Source: Rikenellaceae bacterium
GTDB taxonomy: Bacteria > Bacteroidota > Bacteroidia > Bacteroidales > Rikenellaceae
Reading direction: 5' to 3'
Length of the DNA stretch: 42,111 nt
Assembly (NCBI GenBank): GCA_017936385.1
Contig: JAGBFQ010000007.1
Coordinates: forward strand, 1 to 42,111
Positions within the stretch are counted from its first letter, which is position 1. Each line of letters opens with the position of its first letter. Below the pieces are notes generated by a model. The model was not told the origin of the DNA, searched no databases, and worked only from the letters and a program-made list of their open reading frames with translations. A program made the position numbers and the translations under genes. Positions 41,288 through 42,111 of this stretch are shown here, in pieces.

Positions 41288-41803
41288 TTACATCACATGG
41301 CGAATAATCGCAGATTTAGGCCACTCGCCAAGTTCCATTTTACGCACCTCCGAGCCATCAACCTCAAAGCGCAACGCCGTCCTAACTTTATGAATACCAT
41401 AGATTCCCGCAGCTCCGGGATTGAGATACAGCAGGTCGTGACGTTTATCATACATTACGCGCAAGATATGCGAGTGCCCTGCAATAAAAATGTTTGGTTT
41501 CTCCGACACAAGCATCGGAGCAATTCGAGCATCATACCGCCCCGGATAGCCTCCGATGTGGGTCATCAGCACGCGGCGTTCCTCGCAAGTGAACTTGGTT
41601 AAACCCTTGACCCGCCCGCGAATATCCGCACCGTCAATATTGCCAAAGACAGCTCGCAGAGGTTTGAACGAGGCGATGGCTTGATAGGTTTCGAGGTTAC
41701 CAAAGTCCCCAGCGTGCCAAATTTCGTCCACACCGTCGAGGAACTCCCGCAGAGCGTCGTCAAACACCCCATGTGTATCCGATATGAGTCCTATTCTTTT
41801 CAT
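41288..41803 (-). CDS. YfcE/MJ0936-family metallophosphoesterase
   Basis: From ATG 41803 the protein is 171 residues. I prefer this start to the Met at 41812, because a promoter box overlaps 41812 and the family begins MKRIGLISDTHG. It has all metal-binding blocks: ISDTHG, WHAGDFGN, VFGNIDG, MTHIGGYPGR and AGHSHI. Such enzymes are small cytosolic phosphodiesterases with Mn/Fe centres. The physiological substrate is unknown. It precedes the Clp gene by 53 nt on the same strand. Confidence 0.92.
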   Translation of the reverse strand: MKRIGLISDTHGVFDDALREFLDGVDEIWHAGDFGNLETYQAIASFKPLRAVFGNIDGADIRGRVKGLTKFTCEERRVLMTHIGGYPGRYDARIAPMLVSEKPNIFIAGHSHILRVMYDKRHDLLYLNPGAAGIYGIHKVRTALRFEVDGSEVRKMELGEWPKSAIIRHVM

Positions 41804-41809
41804 GGTGTA

Positions 41810-41817
41810 CAAAGATA
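41810..41817 (-). promoter_or_regulatory. -7 box of the YfcE-like gene, implying a near-leaderless mRNA
   Basis: The minus strand reads TATCTTTG (41817-41810), an exact consensus box ending 6 nt before ATG 41803. Transcription would start within about 3 nt of the ATG. No clear TTTG -33 element is present. Confidence 0.5.
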
Positions 41818-41877
41818 TTCTTTTTTGGCCACGTTGTTGTACGACACCAAAAAAAATCGAAAAAAACGCTCAAATAT

Positions 41878-41908
41878 TTTGCAGTACCGAAAAAAGTTTA
41901 TACTTTTG
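41878..41908 (+). promoter_or_regulatory. Consensus promoter of tRNA-Lys
   Basis: TTTG (41878-41881), a 19-nt spacer and TACTTTTG (41901-41908) match the consensus exactly. The start near 41913 lies about 12 nt before the tRNA. Confidence 0.78.
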
Positions 41909-41924
41909 CACCATCAAAAACGAT

Positions 41925-41997
41925 GCTTCTTTAGCTCAGCTGGTAGAGCACGACACTCTTAATGTTGGGGTCCAGGGTTCGAGCCCCTGAGGAAGCA
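41925..41997 (+). tRNA. tRNA-Lys (anticodon CTT)
   Basis: A 73-nt cloverleaf: acceptor stem GCTTCTT pairs with AGGAAGC (one U-G pair), discriminator A41997, D-arm GCTC/GAGC, anticodon stem CGACA/TGTTG with loop CTCTTAA (anticodon CTT, decoding AAG), T-arm CAGGG TTCGAGC CCCTG. CCA is not encoded. It is preceded by a perfect promoter and followed by a terminator. Confidence 0.97.
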
Positions 41998-42000
41998 CTG

Positions 42001-42042
42001 AAGGCGGAAATCCCAAGCAGGGTTTCCGCTTTTGTTTTTTTT
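42001..42042 (+). terminator. tRNA-Lys terminator
   Basis: The stem GCGGAAA(T)CCC (42004-42014) / GGGTTTCCGC (42020-42029) has a one-base bulge and an AAGCA loop, and is followed by a T-rich run (42030-42042). Confidence 0.88.
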
Positions 42043-42049
42043 GCAGAGG

Positions 42050-42098
42050 GGGGCTCGAACCCTGGACATGCCCCCTTTTAGGGGGTTAGGGGGTGTAG
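42050..42098. repeat. Inverted copy of the tRNA-Lys T-arm followed by C5/G5 palindromic repeat
   Basis: Positions 42050-42067 are an exact 18-nt reverse complement of 41970-41987 (variable loop end, T-arm and the start of its 3' strand). Next comes CCCCC-TTTTA-GGGGG (42071-42085) and a second TTAGGGGG unit, resembling in reverse the 'CCCCTAA' motif near ssrA. The window ends shortly after, so the element's extent is unknown. Confidence 0.75.
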
Positions 42099-42111
42099 AC
42101 AACGAAAAAAA

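Noticed and set aside
42050-42111. A convergent second tRNA gene on the minus strand after tRNA-Lys
   Set aside because: The T-loop-like sequence is present, but its T stem does not close properly and no D-arm or acceptor partner can be found. The adjacent C5/G5 hairpin has a loop too short for an anticodon arm.

Overview
The window reads as chromosomal DNA of a Bacteroidales bacterium. The evidence is repeated TTTG/CTTG-(19-20 nt)-TAnnTTTG promoters (the Bacteroidetes primary sigma-factor consensus), few Shine-Dalgarno sequences, Bacteroidetes-type families (long-form NusB, NagB fused to PIG-L, GH97, MG2 surface protein, DUF1573, DUF2490, DUF4435) and a tmRNA tag ending in YALAA. A flavodiiron protein fits an anaerobe, probably gut-associated. 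I cannot fix the genus. There is no integrase, transposase, phage gene or CRISPR array.

Layout. 1-9.5 kb (minus): a partial acidic protein, then an envelope/translation cluster whose genes touch or overlap: ACT-domain protein, Bacteroidetes C-terminal-domain protein, RsmI, DUF389 membrane protein, LpxL-type acyltransferase, GT2 glycosyltransferase, YkuD_2-type L,D-transpeptidase, and a large MG2 surface protein. 9.7-11.6 kb (minus): nusB-DUF1573-yajC. 11.7-14.5 kb (minus): a tightly coupled four-gene cluster (secreted YD-like protein, VTC polyphosphate polymerase domain, DUF4956 membrane protein, DUF2490 barrel), the best candidate here for an under-described envelope polyphosphate or polyanion pathway. 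14.6-22.4 kb (minus): GH2 and GH97 glycosidases, then a NagB/PIG-L fusion behind a PurF-like amidotransferase.

22.6-24.8 kb: a Gfo/Idh/MocA oxidoreductase, the tmRNA gene, and about 400 bp of nested palindromic repeats. 24.8-27.2 kb (minus): a membrane-anchored M3 peptidase. 27.2-32.8 kb (plus): rsmE, a split chromate-transporter pair, two lipoproteins, a SIMPL protein, and a FUSC protein behind a terminator. 32.9-37.7 kb (plus): POT peptide transporter, then glycogen branching enzyme with a DUF4435 TOPRIM-like protein. 37.7-41.8 kb (minus): flavodiiron protein, a ClpA/ClpC-type unfoldase without a middle domain, and a YfcE-type phosphoesterase. 41.9 kb: tRNA-Lys(CUU).

The most unusual DNA-level observation is that both stable RNA genes, ssrA and tRNA-Lys, are followed, just past their terminator, by an inverted copy of their own 3' end and then by C/G-rich 'CCCCTAA'-type repeats. 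Behind ssrA this lies in a 169-bp tandem duplication whose two copies keep perfect dyad symmetry despite a double substitution at the palindrome centre.
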